A DNA stretch of 64,000 bases from assembly GCF_026248825.1 (NCBI RefSeq), contig NZ_CP110973.1, forward strand, positions 3,491,001 to 3,555,000, given 5' to 3'. Below, piece after piece: positions 61,718-64,000 of the stretch. Below the pieces are notes generated by a model. The model worked only from the letters and a program-made list of their open reading frames with translations, had not been told where the DNA came from and made no database searches. The number at the start of each line of letters is the position of its first letter. Within the stretch, counting starts at the first letter, position 1. Position numbers and translations under genes: made by a program. Source of the DNA: Larkinella insperata. Its GTDB lineage: Bacteria > Bacteroidota > Bacteroidia > Cytophagales > Spirosomataceae.

Positions 61718-63160
61718 ATGAAACGGAATTATTTGTTTGTTGCCCTGCTCAGCCTGACGCTGGGGAGCTGTAAAGAGGAATTTCTGGCATTATCGCCAAT
61801 TTCGCAGGCTAGCACCACTACCTTCTACAAAACCGGTGCTGATCTGCTGAATGCCCTGAACGGTGCGTACGGAGCGCTCCAGCTGAACGGACAGTACGGC
61901 CAGTTTTACGTCGTGTCGGAAGTACCCTCGGACGACACGCGGCCGGTGTTGTCGGGGTCGGTTACGGATCAGGACGAATTCGACAAGTTTTACCTGCGAA
62001 CCACCAACCCGTATCTGGCCACCCGCTGGAGCGACGGTTACAAGGGAATTTACCGCTGCAATGCCATCATTGACCGGAGCGCGGGCGTGACGATGGACGA
62101 AGCCCTGAAAAGCCGGATTCTGGGAGAAGCCAAATTTTTGCGGGCGCTGATGTATTTCAACCTCGTGCGCGTTTTTGGCGATGTGCCGCTGGTTGTTAAG
62201 GAAATCATTGACCCACAGGAAGGCTACGAATACAGCCGGACACCGGTGGCGGATATCTACGCGCAGATTATCAAGGATTTGACGGAGGCCGAAGCCGCGC
62301 TGCCGGCAACCTACACCGGAACCAACGTGGGCCGGGCTACGAGCGGAGCCGCCAAGTCGTTGCTGGGGAAAGTGCATCTGACCCGGAAGAATTACCGGGA
62401 TGCGGCTGGCAAGCTGAAAGAGGTGATCGATGCCGGAACGTATGAGTTGCTGCCGAGCTACGCCAGTGTTTTCCAGGCGTCGAACAAGAACCACAAAGAG
62501 TCGATTTTTGATGTGCAGTACAAAAAGGGCAGCATCGGCGAGGGCAGCAACTTCGCCAACCAGTACGCGCCGGAAAACTCGGGGAATGCGGTCATTCAGT
62601 TCGGGGGCGCGGGTAACAACCAGCCGACGCCGGACCTGATTGCGGCTTACGAGCCGGGTGATCTGCGGAAGGATGTTTCACTGGCAACCAGTTATACGAA
62701 TACCAGCGGAGCCAAAATAGACTATAATTTCGTTCGGAAATACCGCGACGCCCCCGTGGTGAACAACGACTCAGAAGACAACTGGCCGGTGTTGCGCTAC
62801 GCCGATGTGCTGCTGATGTACGCCGAAGCTCTGAACGAAACTGGAAATACCGCCGACGCCCTGCCGTATTTGAATCGCATCCGGACGCGGGCCGGACTGG
62901 CGGCCAAAACCGCTGCCGAGGTCGGTACGCAGGCTGCCATGCGGATGACACTGGAGCAGGAACGGCGCGTCGAACTGGCGTTTGAAGGCCACCGGTGGTT
63001 CGATCTGGTCCGGACGGGCCGGGCGCTGCCCATCCTGCAGGCCAAGGCGACCGCCATCGGTATCAAAACCAATTTAACCGAAAACAACCTGGTATTCCCG
63101 ATTCCGCAGAGCCAGATCGACATCAATCGGTCGAAGATCACGCAGAACCAGGGGTATTAA
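61718..63160 (+). CDS. RagB/SusD family nutrient-uptake lipoprotein
   Basis: Surface ligand-binding partner of the STN-type SusC, 480 residues. Lipid attachment is at Cys18 (LTLGSC), followed by KEEFL. Typical SusD segments are FLRALMYFNLVRVFGDVPL, SGAAKSLLGKVHL, DNWPVLRYADVLLMYAEALNE, RRVELAFEGHRWFDLVRTGR and the C-terminal ITQNQGY. It follows SusC after 12 bases. No hydrolase follows in the operon, so the ligand may not be a polysaccharide. Confidence 0.96.
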   Translation: MKRNYLFVALLSLTLGSCKEEFLALSPISQASTTTFYKTGADLLNALNGAYGALQLNGQYGQFYVVSEVPSDDTRPVLSGSVTDQDEFDKFYLRTTNPYLATRWSDGYKGIYRCNAIIDRSAGVTMDEALKSRILGEAKFLRALMYFNLVRVFGDVPLVVKEIIDPQEGYEYSRTPVADIYAQIIKDLTEAEAALPATYTGTNVGRATSGAAKSLLGKVHLTRKNYRDAAGKLKEVIDAGTYELLPSYASVFQASNKNHKESIFDVQYKKGSIGEGSNFANQYAPENSGNAVIQFGGAGNNQPTPDLIAAYEPGDLRKDVSLATSYTNTSGAKIDYNFVRKYRDAPVVNNDSEDNWPVLRYADVLLMYAEALNETGNTADALPYLNRIRTRAGLAAKTAAEVGTQAAMRMTLEQERRVELAFEGHRWFDLVRTGRALPILQAKATAIGIKTNLTENNLVFPIPQSQIDINRSKITQNQGY

Positions 63161-63171
63161 CTAAGAACGAC

Positions 63172-63231
63172 AAAGGAGCAGAGACGTGAGACAAGAGATC
63201 AAACTCCTTTTTCTCACGTCTCTGCTCCTTT
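63172..63231. repeat. Perfect 20-base-pair inverted repeat after susD
   Basis: Arms 63172-63191 and 63212-63231 (aaaggagcagagacgtgaga) are exact complements around a 20-base loop. The right arm overlaps the stop codon of the DUF2237 gene by two bases. No T-run directly follows. Confidence 0.72.
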
Positions 63232-63601
63232 ACTCTTCAAAGGCTAATTTTCGGAGCATATCGACCGTCACGTAGTCCAGGGCCCGTTCGTGGGTGCTGG
63301 CCAGCAGAATGGGTGGTGCCACGCCCGCTTCGTAGGCTTCCCGCCAGCGCAGGATGTGCAGACACCAGCGGTCGCCGGGTTTCAGACCGGGGAAGCGCAG
63401 TTCGGGGCGCGGGGTGATCAGGTCGTTGCCCCGTCGGCGCGAAAATTCCAGAAATTGCTGGGTAACAATCGCGCAGACGAGATGATGTCCCTGATCCTCT
63501 TCGTCCGTGCGGCAGAAACCGTCGCGGAAAAAACCGGTCATTGGTCTGGTGCAGCAACATTCCAGCGAAGTACCATTGACATTCAGGGCAGCCATAAACA
63601 A
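63230..63601 (-). CDS. DUF2237 family protein
   Basis: A 123-residue cytosolic protein of the DUF2237 family. Diagnostic segments are NVNGTSLECCCTRPMTGFFRDGFC, HLVCAIVTQQFLEFSRRRGNDLITPRPELRFPGLKPGDRWCL, and EAGVAPPILLASTHERAL. The conserved Cys and Trp-Cys residues might bind a metal or a ligand, but no function is known. Three in-frame Met codons at the start (63601, 63595) leave the exact start open. The 3' end overlaps an inverted repeat. Confidence 0.92.
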   Translation of the reverse strand: MFMAALNVNGTSLECCCTRPMTGFFRDGFCRTDEEDQGHHLVCAIVTQQFLEFSRRRGNDLITPRPELRFPGLKPGDRWCLHILRWREAYEAGVAPPILLASTHERALDYVTVDMLRKLAFEE

Positions 63602-63625
63602 AATCGGGGTGATACGGCACCCAAG

Positions 63626-64000
63626 TTAGCGGATAACGGCTTTGATCACAACCGGTTGGTGGTCGGATGGATACCGTTGTTCCTTCGCATCGGTCAAAAC
63701 ACCGTATTTCAGCACGTCAATGCCTTTTTTGACGAAAATGTAATCGATGCGATTTTTCATCGGCGCATCAAATTTAAAGCTGTTAAATGTGCCTTCAGGA
63801 CCGTAGGGCGGGTTTTTCGTTACATCGTGTGCATCGCCCAGCAGCGTTTTGATGGTCTGAATCTGCTCGGTCTCCGGTGTTGAGTTGAAGTCGCCGACCA
63901 GCACCACGGGTTCATCCTTGGCAATTTCCTTGATTTTCTGCACCATTAGCTTACCCGACTGCCGACGCGCTTCGACGCCCTGGTGATCAAAGTGAACGCT
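63626..64000 (-). CDS. Endonuclease/exonuclease/phosphatase family protein, partial
   Basis: C-terminal part (about 124 residues) of a DNase I-like metal-dependent phosphoesterase; the N-terminus lies beyond base 64000. The frame runs in from the edge as HFDHQGVEARRQSGKLM. The catalytic VVLVGDFNSTP (Asp, Asn), KNRIDYIFVKKG (Asn-Arg-Ile-Asp) and the final SDHQPVVIKAVI (Asp-His) motifs are present. The Met 54 bases inside the edge is not the true start. Targets may be sugar phosphates, lipids or nucleic acids. Confidence 0.92.
   Translation of the reverse strand, partial: SVHFDHQGVEARRQSGKLMVQKIKEIAKDEPVVLVGDFNSTPETEQIQTIKTLLGDAHDVTKNPPYGPEGTFNSFKFDAPMKNRIDYIFVKKGIDVLKYGVLTDAKEQRYPSDHQPVVIKAVIR

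Overview
The window looks like chromosomal DNA of a free-living Bacteroidota, most likely a Cytophagales member of the Spirosoma/Larkinella kind. The evidence is three SusC/SusD pairs, ECF sigma factors with FecR-type partners, a protein with a gliding-motility/type IX C-terminal domain, TAnnTTTG-like promoter boxes, a bacillithiol-type YtxJ, Kdo transferase (Gram-negative LPS) and a moderately high GC content. The genus is inferred from gene content only. No rRNA, tRNA, CRISPR array or complete insertion sequence was seen.

Layout. (1) 1-13545, minus strand: read in transcription order, a mini anti-sigma-like ORF, SusC, SusD, a DUF2231/cytochrome/DUF1549/DUF1553 protein, a Tat-exported DUF1501 protein, then a second SusC and a SusD cut by the window edge. 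A divergent ECF sigma gene (13899) faces this block. (2) 14.5-24 kb: GH9 glucanase, a large T9SS-type adhesin-like protein, a zinc alcohol dehydrogenase, an M20 peptidase, an outer-membrane barrel and a ScyD/ScyE-like lipoprotein. (3) 24-33 kb: a NarL-type regulator with an altered acidic pocket, metF, a GH32 fructanase, small periplasmic proteins, an IscA-type protein, methylmalonyl-CoA epimerase, an AT-rich AAA ATPase/TOPRIM-like pair and cystathionine beta-synthase. (4) 32.8-40.3 kb: rsgA, a GxxExxY gene in its own inverted-repeat cassette, waaA and a run of housekeeping genes (ytxJ, folB, a divIVA-like gene, a WD40 protein, a PPTase, a SirB1-like protein). (5) 40.6-43.7 kb: galE, rfbB and rfbA for surface-sugar nucleotides. 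(6) 44-48.1 kb: two tandem copies of an unrecognised two-gene module (small Cys protein plus polytopic membrane protein), followed by a HisKA_3 histidine kinase and a LuxR-type response regulator. (7) 48.4-54.4 kb: the 2-oxoglutarate dehydrogenase genes (E1, an E2 with two lipoyl domains, E3). (8) 54.5-64 kb: an M28 peptidase, a MazG-like protein, a complete sigma/FecR/SusC(STN)/SusD signalling and uptake operon, a DUF2237 protein and a partial endonuclease/exonuclease/phosphatase protein.

How the genes work together. The SusCD systems import oligomers across the outer membrane. The 56.4-63.2 kb operon carries all parts of trans-envelope sigma/anti-sigma signalling, while the 8.5-14.5 kb locus has only a minimal version. 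Many intergenic regions hold long inverted repeats. Some are ordinary terminators with a T-run. Others are 15-40 nt arms without a T-run and look like palindromic repeat elements.

The best candidates for something undescribed are the duplicated Cys-protein/membrane-protein module next to the two-component genes, the AT-rich ATPase/TOPRIM-like pair, and the GxxExxY cassette that appears to have inserted at the 5' end of rsgA.
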